From assembly GCF_028617075.1 (NCBI RefSeq), contig NZ_JAQKGV010000012.1:1-64000 (forward strand): a stretch of 64,000 bases of DNA. The letters run 5' to 3'. The first letter of the stretch is position 1. Each line of letters opens with the position of its first letter. The DNA comes from Rubrobacter calidifluminis (GTDB lineage Bacteria > Actinomycetota > Rubrobacteria > Rubrobacterales > Rubrobacteraceae). The notes below the pieces were generated by a model. It was given only the letters and a program-made list of their open reading frames with translations, was not told the DNA's origin and ran no database searches. Both the position numbers and the translations under genes were made by a program. Shown piece after piece: positions 33,620 to 42,266 of this stretch.

Positions 33620-34078
33620 CTACGACGAGACGAACTTGAAGCGGTACTTGCCCACCTGTATCTCATCCCCGTTGCGCAGGTCGACTTCATCCACCCGCAC
33701 CCGGTTGACGTAGGTCCCATTGAGCGATCCGACATCTTTTATCGAGAAACCGTGATCGTTGCGCCGTATCTCGGCGTGGCGCCGGGAGACCGTGACGTCA
33801 TCGAGGAAGATATCGCTGCTCGGGCTGCGCCCCACCGTCACCCGCTCCCCGCGGATGTCGTGCATCCGGCGCCCGGCGGTCCCCTCCACCTGGTCGAGCT
33901 CTATGAGCAGGGCCTCGCTTCCTCCCCCGGGGACCGGGCGGGAGATCTCGTCCTCATAGTCGGCGAAGCTGGGAGAGTAGGAGACCGTCGCGTAGCCCTC
34001 GGTCAGCGGCACCCCGCACTCGCCACAGAACTTCATCTGCGGCGAGACATCCGCTCCACAGTTGGGACACCTGCTCAA
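33620..34078 (-). CDS. Zinc-ribbon plus FHA domain protein (GarA-like position)
   Basis: 152 residues. An N-terminal zinc ribbon (C4, C7, C18, C21 in CPNCGADVSPQMKFCGECG) is joined to a C-terminal FHA phosphothreonine-binding domain (VGRSPSSDIFLDD, VSRRHAEIRR, GSLNGTYVN). GarA and OdhI, the actinobacterial FHA regulators of 2-oxoglutarate metabolism, occupy this place next to ftsR but carry an ETTS phosphorylation motif. None is seen here, so the ligand may differ. The TTG start overlaps the rsiG-like stop by 4 bases. Confidence 0.88.
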   Translation of the reverse strand: MSRCPNCGADVSPQMKFCGECGVPLTEGYATVSYSPSFADYEDEISRPVPGGGSEALLIELDQVEGTAGRRMHDIRGERVTVGRSPSSDIFLDDVTVSRRHAEIRRNDHGFSIKDVGSLNGTYVNRVRVDEVDLRNGDEIQVGKYRFKFVSS

Positions 34079-34320
34079 AAGCTGTCTTCCTCCCGGAAAT
34101 CGACCCGCCGCAGTATGGCATCGGCGAGATCCTCCGGCGCGAGGGAGGACGCACCCCTGCGGACCAGCTCCGACCGTATCGTGTCTATCCTGCCCTGGAT
34201 GATCCTGCGCCGGTAGCTGATCCTCCGCTCCTCCACGACCAGCTCCTCGAGCAAACCCCTGAGCTCGTCGGACGGAGCGGCGGTCAGATCGGGGAGGTTC
34301 TCATCAAACTCTTCTTCCAC
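34075..34320 (-). CDS. rsiG: RsiG-like c-di-GMP-binding anti-sigma factor (single motif)
   Basis: An 81-residue, mostly helical protein containing one exact copy of the RsiG signature E(x3)S(x2)R(x3)Q(x3)D: E31, S35, R38, Q42, D46 (ERRISYRRRIIQGRID). RsiG with c-di-GMP holds the sporulation-type sigma factor WhiG in Streptomyces, whose RsiG has two motif copies. A single-motif homodimeric form is known from Rubrobacter. GTG start at 34320; an AT-rich TATACT (34361-34366, minus) lies about 40 bases upstream without a good -35. The gene opens the operon of FHA, FtsR-like, apt and recombinase. No whiG-like sigma gene is in the window. Confidence 0.85.
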   Translation of the reverse strand: MEEEFDENLPDLTAAPSDELRGLLEELVVEERRISYRRRIIQGRIDTIRSELVRRGASSLAPEDLADAILRRVDFREEDSF

Positions 34321-34403
34321 TGGACCTCTCCTCGCACCCTCGACTCTCCATACGACGTGCAGTATAGTCCGACATGAACCTGAAGTACAGTCTTAGGCCA
34401 CCA

Positions 34404-36905
34404 TCACTCACTCTGGATGAGGTTCCGCACGAGCTCCACGTACTCCTGCATCAGATGCTGGGGCCTCCCGCCGTCCTCGACCTCCGCGTAGACGTAGAAG
34501 AGCGGGTTGTCCGGGTCGGGGAGCATGAGCACCCACCCGCCGTCGAGGCTCAATCGCACCCCGTCGGTGAGGATGGCGTCGGGGTCCCCCCCGAAGCGCT
34601 CGGCGAGACCCCTCATCACACGGCCCTTCGCGGACCAGGGGCACTCGAGCCGCTCGCGCACCACCCGCCCGAAGCTCTCCCCGAACCTCTGGCGCACCGA
34701 GGAGAGCGGCCTCTCCCGGAAAGCCTCGAGCGCCCGGGAGAGGGTCATGAAGCAGTCGGAGGCCGGCAGGAAGGAGGGGAAGATGTAATGTCCATCCTCG
34801 GTTCCGGCGAGGTCCGCGTGGTGCTCGGCCGCGGTGAGCGCGACGTTGCCGAGCCCCGTGCGGCTGAGGATGACCCTCCCACCGGACTCCTCGACCAGGC
34901 GGGTGTACTCGCTGCTCAGGTTGACCGGCAGCACGACTAGGTTCGGCTCCAGAGCCACGATGAGGCAGGCGAGCATCACGTCGGGGGGTACGGGCTCCCC
35001 CTGATCGTCGACGAACCAGACGGCCTCTCCGGAGGGCTCGACGACGCATCCGAAGGCCGCCCCGACCGTGGGGACCATGTTCCCCACCCGCTCCAGGCTC
35101 TCCTCGAGGTTCGGACGGGCCACACTCCCCACGACGTTCGCGTTGACGAACCCGGAGATCACGACCGCGTTCACGCCCAGTCGGGAGAAGACCCGGTTGG
35201 AGACGAGGCCGGCGACCCCGCCGGAGAAATCCACTACGATCGTGGAGCCGGAGGTCCTGCCACGGTCGGTGGCCCGCTCCAGGCGCTCGACGTACTGCTC
35301 GACGGCGCGGCCGGGGTAGATCAGCTCCCCTATGTCCCCGTCGAAGGCCCGGCGGTACTCCTCGCGCACGAAGACCTTCTCGATGCCGCGCTGCTCGGAC
35401 TCGCCCATCGGGGTACCGTCCGAGGAGAAGAACAGGATCTCCACGTCGTCCGGGTCTTCCCCCGAGCGTACGTGCGCCCCCGCCGAGGATTTGCCCGCCA
35501 GGACGTCGTGGCGCACCACCCCGGCATGCGCCGCCCGCAGATCGCGCACGTTGACCCCGGTGGCGAGCAGCGCCGCGGTCATCGCCCGCTTGCAGGCCTG
35601 GGCGGCGAGAGAGGCGTCCCGCCCCAGGGTCACCACAGCCCCGGGGTCGAGGGTCGTACCGAAGGAAGAGGCGAGCCTGACGACGAACTCGGGGGTGAGG
35701 TCCACGTTGAACTTGCCCGAGACGATCCCGCCCTTGAAGATCGTGCGCAACCCCATCGTCTCGTAGATGAGGCTGTGGGTGACGTTCGCCCCGCTCTCGA
35801 CGGTCTTGTGCGGGTAGATCTTGACCTCCGGGGCGATGGTGGCCCCCTCCCCGACGATGACGTCGTCGCCGAGCGCGCTGCGCTCCAGGATGCGCGCCCG
35901 GGCCTGGATGTACGACGAGCGCCCGACCAGAGTGTCCTTCAGCTCGGCCCCCTCGCCGACGTAGGTTCCTTCGGCGATGATCGAACGCTCTATCACCGCG
36001 CCGGAGGAGATGACGACGTTGTCCCCGATCACCGAGTAGGGGCTGATCCTGGCGCCCTCGTCGACGCGGGCGTTCTCGCCGATGACGACCGGGCCTTCGA
36101 GCTGCTCCTCGTCGACCTGCGCCCTGCTGCCGATGTACACGTTGCCCTTGAGCCTGGTGCCCGGCGGCCTGACGCCCTTCACCTTCCCGTCGAGGACGTC
36201 GCGCTGGGCGGAGGCGTACTGCTCGAGGGTGCCGATGTCCTCCCAGTAATCGTCGGTGACGTAGCCGTAGAGCTTTCTTCCCTCCTCGAGCATCTTCGGG
36301 AAGAGCTCCTTGGAGAAGTCGTACTCCCCCTCCTTCTCCGGGTCCGGGATCTCGTCCATCACCGAGGCCTCGAGCAGGTAGATGCCGGTGTTGACCGTAT
36401 CCGAGAAAACCTGCCCCCAGGCCGGCTTCTCCAGAAAGCGCGAGATGCGCCCGTCCTCCTCGGTTATCACGATCCCGAAGTCGAGCGGGTTCTCGACGCT
36501 CTTGAGGACCATCGTCGCCTCCGAGCCCTTCTCTTCGTGGAAGGAGACGAGCGCGCTGAGGTCGGCGTCGGTGAGGGCGTCCCCGCTTATGACCAGGAAA
36601 CGCTCCCCCCTGAGGTCAAGCTTGCGCTCGGCCATCTTCACCGAACCGGCCGTCCCGGCCGGCACGTCCTCGACCGAGTAGGAGATGTCGACCCCCCACC
36701 GCGATCCGTCGCCGAAGTAGTCCCTTATCTCGTCCGGCATGAACTGCAGCGTGACCACGATGTCCGTGAAACCGTGCCGCTTGAGCAGGTTGACGATGTG
36801 CTCCATGCACGGCACGTTGGCTATCGGGATCATGGGTTTGGGCTGGTTGCTCGTCAGCGGCCGCAGACGGGTTCCCTGCCCGCCGGCCATTATCACGGCC
36901 TTCAC
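34404..36905 (-). CDS. Sugar-1-phosphate nucleotidyltransferase fused to degenerate phosphomannomutase domain
   Basis: 833 residues in three parts. Residues 1 to about 235 are a nucleotidyltransferase with GGQGTRLRPLT and SGDALTDADLS. About 255-380 is a left-handed beta helix (repeats such as VVIGENARVDEGARI). About 385-833 is a phosphohexomutase-like region. In the last, the phosphoserine loop TASHNP is not recognisable (VRSGEDPDDV stands there) and the metal loop DGDxDR is replaced by EPSGEA near residue 622. Probably it makes GDP-mannose or another NDP-sugar for envelope glycans, with a non-catalytic C-terminal domain. GTG start at 36905, 112 bases after der. Confidence 0.87.
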   Translation of the reverse strand: MKAVIMAGGQGTRLRPLTSNQPKPMIPIANVPCMEHIVNLLKRHGFTDIVVTLQFMPDEIRDYFGDGSRWGVDISYSVEDVPAGTAGSVKMAERKLDLRGERFLVISGDALTDADLSALVSFHEEKGSEATMVLKSVENPLDFGIVITEEDGRISRFLEKPAWGQVFSDTVNTGIYLLEASVMDEIPDPEKEGEYDFSKELFPKMLEEGRKLYGYVTDDYWEDIGTLEQYASAQRDVLDGKVKGVRPPGTRLKGNVYIGSRAQVDEEQLEGPVVIGENARVDEGARISPYSVIGDNVVISSGAVIERSIIAEGTYVGEGAELKDTLVGRSSYIQARARILERSALGDDVIVGEGATIAPEVKIYPHKTVESGANVTHSLIYETMGLRTIFKGGIVSGKFNVDLTPEFVVRLASSFGTTLDPGAVVTLGRDASLAAQACKRAMTAALLATGVNVRDLRAAHAGVVRHDVLAGKSSAGAHVRSGEDPDDVEILFFSSDGTPMGESEQRGIEKVFVREEYRRAFDGDIGELIYPGRAVEQYVERLERATDRGRTSGSTIVVDFSGGVAGLVSNRVFSRLGVNAVVISGFVNANVVGSVARPNLEESLERVGNMVPTVGAAFGCVVEPSGEAVWFVDDQGEPVPPDVMLACLIVALEPNLVVLPVNLSSEYTRLVEESGGRVILSRTGLGNVALTAAEHHADLAGTEDGHYIFPSFLPASDCFMTLSRALEAFRERPLSSVRQRFGESFGRVVRERLECPWSAKGRVMRGLAERFGGDPDAILTDGVRLSLDGGWVLMLPDPDNPLFYVYAEVEDGGRPQHLMQEYVELVRNLIQSE

Positions 36906-37017
36906 CTTCTGCTCAACACCCCCTTGTAAGCCTCCCCGGTACTGTTCTCCCGGGTCTTTGCGGCGACTCCTTCATCTTAACTTTAACCTCACCCGCCCCG
37001 TGGGGCCACCTTAAAAC

Positions 37018-38319
37018 TCATCTGCTGGAGCGCAGCCTGAGCCTGAAGCCCACCCCCCAGAGCCCGTAGCGTTCCCTGAAGGCGTTCTTGAGATAGCGGA
37101 CGTAGCTGTCGGGAATGTCCTTCGGCCTGGTGGCGAAAAGGGTGAACTCCGGCGGCCGCTCGCCGGTCTGCAGGGCGAAGCGCACCTTCACCCTCCGCGG
37201 CGGCGGGTTCTTCGCGGTGAGCTCCCGGACGAACTCCGCGACCTCGTGGGTCGGCACCCTGAGACCGTAAGCCCGGTGCAACCCGAGGGCGAGCTCGTAC
37301 ACCCCCTCGAGCCCGCTGCCTTCGAGCGCGGAGAGCGCCCTCACCGGCGGCTTGAGGTCGGTCATGCGTACCTCGAGCGTTCGTTCGATCTCTTTTATCC
37401 TCTCCTGCGGGACGAGGTCCCGCTTGTTGACTAGCACGCCGAAGGCCCTGCCAGCCTCCTGTATCTGGCGCGCGATCTGCAGGTCCCCGGAGACGAGCCC
37501 CTCGACCGCATCCACGAGCAGGAGCGAAACCTCCGATCTGCGGATCGCCTCGGCGCTGCGCAGCGCGGAGTAGTACTGCACGCCTCTTGCCCTGCGCGCG
37601 TTCCGGGCCACCCCCGCGGTGTCCAGCACCGAGAAGGTCTGCCCGTCGACCTCCAGCGTCCCCGCCACGACGTCGGTCGTCGTACCGGGCACCTCGGAGA
37701 CGACGGCCCGCTCGGAGCCGAGCAGGCTGTTCAGCAGCGTACTCTTCCCGACGTTGGGACGGCCCACGATCGCGAGACGCGGATGTTCGGCCTCCTCTTC
37801 GCCGACAGCCTCGGGGAACAGCCCGACCACGACATCGAGCAGGTCCCCCACCCCTATGCCGTGCAGCGCGGAGATCGGATGCGGCTCCCCCTCCCCCAGA
37901 GAGTAGAACCCGTAGCGATCGGCGTCGTTCTGCGGGTCGTCGAGCTTGTTTACGGCGAGCACGACCGTAGATCCCATCCGGCGCAGCTCCCTCGCGATCA
38001 CCGCATCGGCCTCCGTCACCCCGGTGCGCGAGTCGGTCAGGTGTATGACCACATCGGCCTCTTCGGCCGCGATCCTGCTCTGCAGCGTCACGAGCGCCTG
38101 CAGACCATCCGCCCCGTAGGGTTCCATTCCTCCGGTGTCGACGAGCACGAACTCCCTGCCGGCCCACTCGGCTCTCGCGTAGGTGCGGTCGCGCGTGGTG
38201 CCGGGCTCTTCTGCCACCACCGCCTGCCTGCGCCCGAGGATGCGGTTCACCAGGGTGCTCTTGCCCACGTTGGGAGCCCCGACCACGGCCACGACCGGAA
38301 GGTGGCTGCTCAACGCCAC
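37018..38319 (-). CDS. der: Ribosome-assembly GTPase Der (EngA)
   Basis: A double GTPase needed for 50S maturation. Two G domains are present, each with its own P loop: GAPNVGKSTLVNRIL (residues 13-27) and GRPNVGKSTLLNSLL (about 185). The KH-like C-terminal domain ends in RSR. The 433-residue length is normal. It overlaps plsC by 10 bases at the end of the long operon from pyrG. The G1-G5 elements DTGGM, NKLD, DTAGV and NKRD are all visible. Confidence 0.97.
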   Translation of the reverse strand: MALSSHLPVVAVVGAPNVGKSTLVNRILGRRQAVVAEEPGTTRDRTYARAEWAGREFVLVDTGGMEPYGADGLQALVTLQSRIAAEEADVVIHLTDSRTGVTEADAVIARELRRMGSTVVLAVNKLDDPQNDADRYGFYSLGEGEPHPISALHGIGVGDLLDVVVGLFPEAVGEEEAEHPRLAIVGRPNVGKSTLLNSLLGSERAVVSEVPGTTTDVVAGTLEVDGQTFSVLDTAGVARNARRARGVQYYSALRSAEAIRRSEVSLLLVDAVEGLVSGDLQIARQIQEAGRAFGVLVNKRDLVPQERIKEIERTLEVRMTDLKPPVRALSALEGSGLEGVYELALGLHRAYGLRVPTHEVAEFVRELTAKNPPPRRVKVRFALQTGERPPEFTLFATRPKDIPDSYVRYLKNAFRERYGLWGVGFRLRLRSSR

Positions 38320-38936
38320 TCCCCCTTCTTTCCCGCCTCGGGGAGCCGGTAGATCTCACGCAACAACTCATCTGCGGCCTTCCGGTAGGCCTCGCGCCCC
38401 TTGAGATCCCGCGGTACGCTGATCGGCTCTCCGACGTAGGTGCGAAACCTCGCGCCCCGCAGCCGCGCGATCGGACCGGGCACCGGCCCCAGATACACCG
38501 GCAGGATCTTCGCCCCGCTGCGTGCCGCGAGCATGATGGCCCCGCTCTTGGCTTCGCGCGAGACGCCCTCGGTGCGGTGGGTGCCTTCGGGGAAGATACC
38601 CAGCGCCCACCCCTCCCCGAGCAGCCTGAGACCGGCACGCAGCGCGTTGTGCCCGCCACCCTGCCGGTCCACGGGGAAAGCGCCCACGAACCGGAAGAAC
38701 CTACGGAAGGGGAAGACGAAGATCTCCTTCTTGGCCATCCACTGTATGCGCCGGGGAACGGCCATGCAGACGAAGAGAGGATCCAGGTACCTGGTGTGGT
38801 TCGCAGCGACGATGAGCGGCCCGCTCTCCGGCGTCCGCTCCTCCCACTCGCACTCGAACCCCACGGCCAGCCGGGCAGCCGCGACCACCACCCTCCGGAG
38901 CAGGCGGTACCTGCCCGACATCTCGACCCTGGGCAT
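38310..38936 (-). CDS. plsC: 1-acyl-sn-glycerol-3-phosphate acyltransferase
   Basis: PlsC adds the second acyl chain to lysophosphatidic acid at the inner face of the membrane. It has the HX4D motif in ANHTRYLDPLF, the FPEGTHRTEG motif, and the AKSGAIMLAARSGAKILPVYLG segment. Its 208 residues are typical of the short actinobacterial type. It lies between cmk and der, as in many Gram-positive genomes, and complements the PlsY-type genes at 17.8-26.4 kb. Confidence 0.93.
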   Translation of the reverse strand: MPRVEMSGRYRLLRRVVVAAARLAVGFECEWEERTPESGPLIVAANHTRYLDPLFVCMAVPRRIQWMAKKEIFVFPFRRFFRFVGAFPVDRQGGGHNALRAGLRLLGEGWALGIFPEGTHRTEGVSREAKSGAIMLAARSGAKILPVYLGPVPGPIARLRGARFRTYVGEPISVPRDLKGREAYRKAADELLREIYRLPEAGKKGEWR

Positions 38937-38940
38937 CCCC

Positions 38941-39615
38941 TCACCCCCCCGCGGAGGAGCCGCTGCGCCGGCGGGCTAGGGCCGTTATCTTCTCGACTAC
39001 CTCCTCGAAGCCCATGTCCGTGGTGTCCAGCACCACCGCGTCCGGGGCGGGCCTGAGCGGGGCGCTCTCCCGCTCCGTATCCCGACGATCCCGCAGCATT
39101 ATGGCCCGGCGCACTTCGTCGAGCTCGGACTCCATGCCGCTCTGCAACGCCCTCCGCCGGGCCCTCTCCTCCGTAGAGGCAGAGAGGAATACTTTCAGGT
39201 CGGCCTCGGGGAGAACCACCGTGCCTATGTCCCTCCCTTCCACCACAGCCCCACCCGCCCGCCGGGCCTCCTCCGCCGCCCTGCGCTGCACGGGCAGCAG
39301 GACCTCCCTCACTCCGGAGTGCACAGATACCCGGGACGCCACCCCGGAGACCTCGGGCGCGTGCAGCTCTTCTCCGGAGATCCACCTGCCGTCGTATCTC
39401 ACCCCGCCGGGCGCCAGCTCCATCTTCCTGGCTATCCGAACCAGCCCCTCTTCGTCGGCGTGATCCACACCCTCCTCGAGAGCTACCAGCGCCACGGCAC
39501 GGTAGACAGCACCGGTGCTTATGTCCACCACCCCAAGCCTGCGTGCCACCTCCCGGGCCACCGAGCTCTTGCCACTCCCGGCCGGCCCGTCTATAGCTAT
39601 CAGAATTCCACCCAT
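38941..39615 (-). CDS. cmk: Cytidylate kinase
   Basis: Phosphorylates CMP and dCMP. P loop GPAGSGKSS near the N-terminus, VDISTGAVYRAVALVALEEG, the NMP-binding VVEGRDIGTVVLPEADLKVFL, and the lid segment RRDTERESAPLRPA are all present. The frame is open to a GTG at 39648, but the ATG at 39615 gives MGGILIAIDGPAG, which is the family's normal N-terminus, and a 224-residue protein. It is followed by plsC after 4 bases and preceded by aroA. Confidence 0.95.
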   Translation of the reverse strand: MGGILIAIDGPAGSGKSSVAREVARRLGVVDISTGAVYRAVALVALEEGVDHADEEGLVRIARKMELAPGGVRYDGRWISGEELHAPEVSGVASRVSVHSGVREVLLPVQRRAAEEARRAGGAVVEGRDIGTVVLPEADLKVFLSASTEERARRRALQSGMESELDEVRRAIMLRDRRDTERESAPLRPAPDAVVLDTTDMGFEEVVEKITALARRRSGSSAGG

Positions 39616-39649
39616 ATACGAACCGGAAGTATAGCCGATGTACCCCACC

Positions 39650-40996
39650 CTAACCGCGTAGCCCCTCCAGCAACCCGAAGTACCCGGGCAGCGTCTTCGT
39701 GACGCACCCGGGATTCTCTATCCGGATACCCTCCGCCACCAGTCCAGCCACCGCAAACGACATCGCCATCCGGTGGTCGTCGTAGGTTCGGACCAGCCCC
39801 CTACGCAACCTCCTGTCCTTTCCGGGTATTATGCGTAAAGAATTCACTCTCTCTTCGACCCGGACGCCGAGTCGGGAGAGTTCGCGGGCGACGGCGGAGA
39901 GGCGGTCGGTCTCCTGGTGGCGGGTATGCCCGAGGCCGGTCATGGTGGTGGGGCGATCGGCGAAGGGGGCGATAGCGGCGAGGGTCATCATGGTATCTGA
40001 GATATCTCCCATATCGGCGTCGATACCACGCAGACGTTCGGGGCCCCGGACTTCGACCACGCCGGCGTCGAAGGCGACCTGGCATCCCATACGTTTGAGG
40101 AGGTGAACGAACCGGAGGTCACCCTGGATGGCATTGGGAGGCAGACCAGCGACCCGGATGCGCCCACCGGTCGCCGCGGCGACGGCGAAGAAGTAGGAGG
40201 CGGCCGAGGCGTCGGGTTCAACGGCGTAGTGACGCGCCCGGTAGGCACCGGGGGACACGCGGTATCCGCCTTCGAACGACTCGAGGGTGCCACCGAAGGA
40301 GCGCATCATGCGCGCCGTGATCTCCACGTAGGGTTTCGAGACGAGCTGTCCGCCCACCTTCAGCGAGAGGCCCTCCCTGGTGTAAGGCGCGGCGAGGAGG
40401 AGGCCGCTCAGGAACTGGCTGCTCTTATCGCCGGGGACGGTGACGGAGCCTCCGGGGATGCCACCGCCATGGACGACTATCGGGAAACGGCCTTCGTCCT
40501 CCTCGTAGTCGACGCGCACCCCGAGGGCGCGCAGGGCGTCAACGAGATCGGAGACGGGGCGCTCGCGCATCCTTGGGGTTCCATCAAGCCGGTAAACGCC
40601 CCGTCCCAGGGCCAGGAAGGGTGGAAGGAAACGGGCCACCGTCCCGGCGTTGCCCACGAAGATATCCGCCTTTCCCGCCGGGATCCTCCCGCCCAGCCCG
40701 ACCACCTCCACCCTCCGACCCGGCACGTCGGCGAAGACTTCGAACCCCAGTTGCACGAGGGCTTGCATCAGCCAGAATGTGTCATCCGAGAAGAGGGGGT
40801 TCGAGATCGTTGAGCGGCCAGCAGCCAGGGCGGCCAGGATGAGCGCCCGGTTGGTTATGGACTTGGAGCCGGGCACCCCAACCTCCGCGTCCGGTGGCTT
40901 CTTCAGTGGTACGATCTCCAGCTCGTCCGGGAAATTTCCGCGCACGTCCTCGACGCCGAAGTCCCGTCCGGGGACGCCCTTTATCTCCCTCGCCAC
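39650..40996 (-). CDS. aroA: 3-phosphoshikimate 1-carboxyvinyltransferase (EPSP synthase)
   Basis: Joins PEP and shikimate-3-phosphate in chorismate synthesis. The signatures VPGSKSITNRALILAALA, GNAGTVARFL, GTPRMRERP, PGDKSSQFLSGLL, EPDASAASYFF and RTYDDHRMAMSFAVAGL cover the whole enzyme. 448 residues include a slightly long N-terminal extension before DELEIVPLKKP. GTG start at 40996 overlapping rluB by 16 bases. aroB, aroK and aroC are together at 61.9-64 kb. Confidence 0.97.
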   Translation of the reverse strand: MAREIKGVPGRDFGVEDVRGNFPDELEIVPLKKPPDAEVGVPGSKSITNRALILAALAAGRSTISNPLFSDDTFWLMQALVQLGFEVFADVPGRRVEVVGLGGRIPAGKADIFVGNAGTVARFLPPFLALGRGVYRLDGTPRMRERPVSDLVDALRALGVRVDYEEDEGRFPIVVHGGGIPGGSVTVPGDKSSQFLSGLLLAAPYTREGLSLKVGGQLVSKPYVEITARMMRSFGGTLESFEGGYRVSPGAYRARHYAVEPDASAASYFFAVAAATGGRIRVAGLPPNAIQGDLRFVHLLKRMGCQVAFDAGVVEVRGPERLRGIDADMGDISDTMMTLAAIAPFADRPTTMTGLGHTRHQETDRLSAVARELSRLGVRVEERVNSLRIIPGKDRRLRRGLVRTYDDHRMAMSFAVAGLVAEGIRIENPGCVTKTLPGYFGLLEGLRG

Positions 40997-41688
40997 AGCT
41001 CCTCCACCTCCTCTCCGGTCAGTCGGCGGTACTCTCCCGGCGCGAGATCTCCGAGCCGCACCGGCCCCACCCTCACACGCTCCAGGTGGACGAGGTGAAG
41101 TCCCACGGCCTGGCAGGCCCTGCGTATTATGCGTTTACGGCCTTCATGGATGGTGAGGTGGAGGACGGTGCGGTGCCGCCCGCGGTGCAGGCGGGAGATC
41201 ACGGGCGGGGCCATCGGACCGTCCTCGAGATCGGGCCCTGCGGCGAGAGCATGCAGCGCATCTTTGGGAACCGGGTTCTGCAGGGTGAGGCGATACTCTT
41301 TTTCGATCTCGTAGGAGGGGTGGGCTACGCGGTGAGCAAGCCTGCCGTCGTTGGTCATGACGATCAGGCCGGTCGTATCCGCGTCGAGCCGCCCCACGGG
41401 GACGAGACCGGGAATGGAGGGGACGAGCTCCGCGACCGTCGGCCTGCCCCGCTCGTCGGAGAGGGTGGTGATGTAACCCGCCGGTTTGTTGAGCGCCAGG
41501 TAGGCCCTGGTCTCCGGCAGGTGGACGGGTCTTCCGTCGAGGAGCACGGTGTCTCCAGGGGAGATCTTCATCCCCAGAGGGGCCACGCTTCCGTTGACCT
41601 GCACGCGCCCCTCCCTGATGAGGGCCTCCGCCTTACGCCGGGAGGGCGCGGCGCCGCTGCGGGCGAGGTAAGCCTGCAAACGCATCAT
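40981..41688 (-). CDS. rluB: Pseudouridine synthase RluB/RsuA family
   Basis: An S4 RNA-binding domain (LQAYLARSGAAPSRRKAEALI, residues 4-24) is followed by the pseudouridine synthase domain with catalytic GRLDADTTGLIVMTNDG and the C-terminal RRACQAVGLHLVHLERVRVG. The RluB type, which modifies 23S rRNA helix 89, is the usual member located after scpB. 235 residues. It overlaps scpB by 4 bases. Confidence 0.92.
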   Translation of the reverse strand: MMRLQAYLARSGAAPSRRKAEALIREGRVQVNGSVAPLGMKISPGDTVLLDGRPVHLPETRAYLALNKPAGYITTLSDERGRPTVAELVPSIPGLVPVGRLDADTTGLIVMTNDGRLAHRVAHPSYEIEKEYRLTLQNPVPKDALHALAAGPDLEDGPMAPPVISRLHRGRHRTVLHLTIHEGRKRIIRRACQAVGLHLVHLERVRVGPVRLGDLAPGEYRRLTGEEVEELWRGR

Positions 41689-42266
41689 TCCTTCCCCGGA
41701 GCCCGGTCTGTCAGCCGCTCGCGCACCCGCGCGAGCTCCTCCTCGCTCACCAGCTCCTCGAGGGGTGTGAAGTCCCCGCGCCCTTCGGCGGAGGTCGCGA
41801 TGAGGAAATCCTCGGTGACGTCCAGCAGTGCCGGCGCCCCCGGGCTCTCCCCGTCGGTGCCCACCTCGGCGAGGAGGTTGCGTTCGATGAGGTGACGCAC
41901 CACGGCGTCGGAGTTCACACCCCGCACGGAGGAGATGGCGCCACGCGTCATCGGCCCCAGGTAGAGCACACAGGAGAGCACCTCGTAGGCGGCGCCCGAG
42001 AGCGGCGCGGGACGGGCCTCACCGCGGAAGCGTTCGACCGCTCCCGCGCAGCGGGGGTTCGTCGCGAGTTGCCACCCTCCGGCCACCTGCCGCAGGACAA
42101 TGCCGGAATTCTGCACGTCGTACTTGCCGGCGAGACGGGAGAGCGCCTGCTCCAGCTCATCCCGGTCAAGCCCGGTGGCCGAGAGAAGGGCCCGCTCGCC
42201 GATCGGCCTCCCACTCACCAGCAGCACGGCCTCTACGAGCACCGCGGGGTCCGGGCTCTCCATCAC
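41685..42266 (-). CDS. scpB: Segregation and condensation protein B
   Basis: A two winged-helix subunit of the SMC-ScpA-ScpB condensin. Of its 193 residues, the conserved centre is LSGAAYEVLSCVLYLGPMTRGAIS followed by RGVNSDAVVRHLIERNLL. The order scpA-scpB-rluB with 4-base overlaps is the standard arrangement, which makes the identification firm despite low sequence conservation in the family. Confidence 0.94.
   Translation of the reverse strand: MMESPDPAVLVEAVLLVSGRPIGERALLSATGLDRDELEQALSRLAGKYDVQNSGIVLRQVAGGWQLATNPRCAGAVERFRGEARPAPLSGAAYEVLSCVLYLGPMTRGAISSVRGVNSDAVVRHLIERNLLAEVGTDGESPGAPALLDVTEDFLIATSAEGRGDFTPLEELVSEEELARVRERLTDRAPGKE

Noticed and set aside
36989-39385. 798-codon minus-strand frame across der, plsC and cmk
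   Set aside because: Out-of-frame translation of three recognised genes on the same strand; low complexity.
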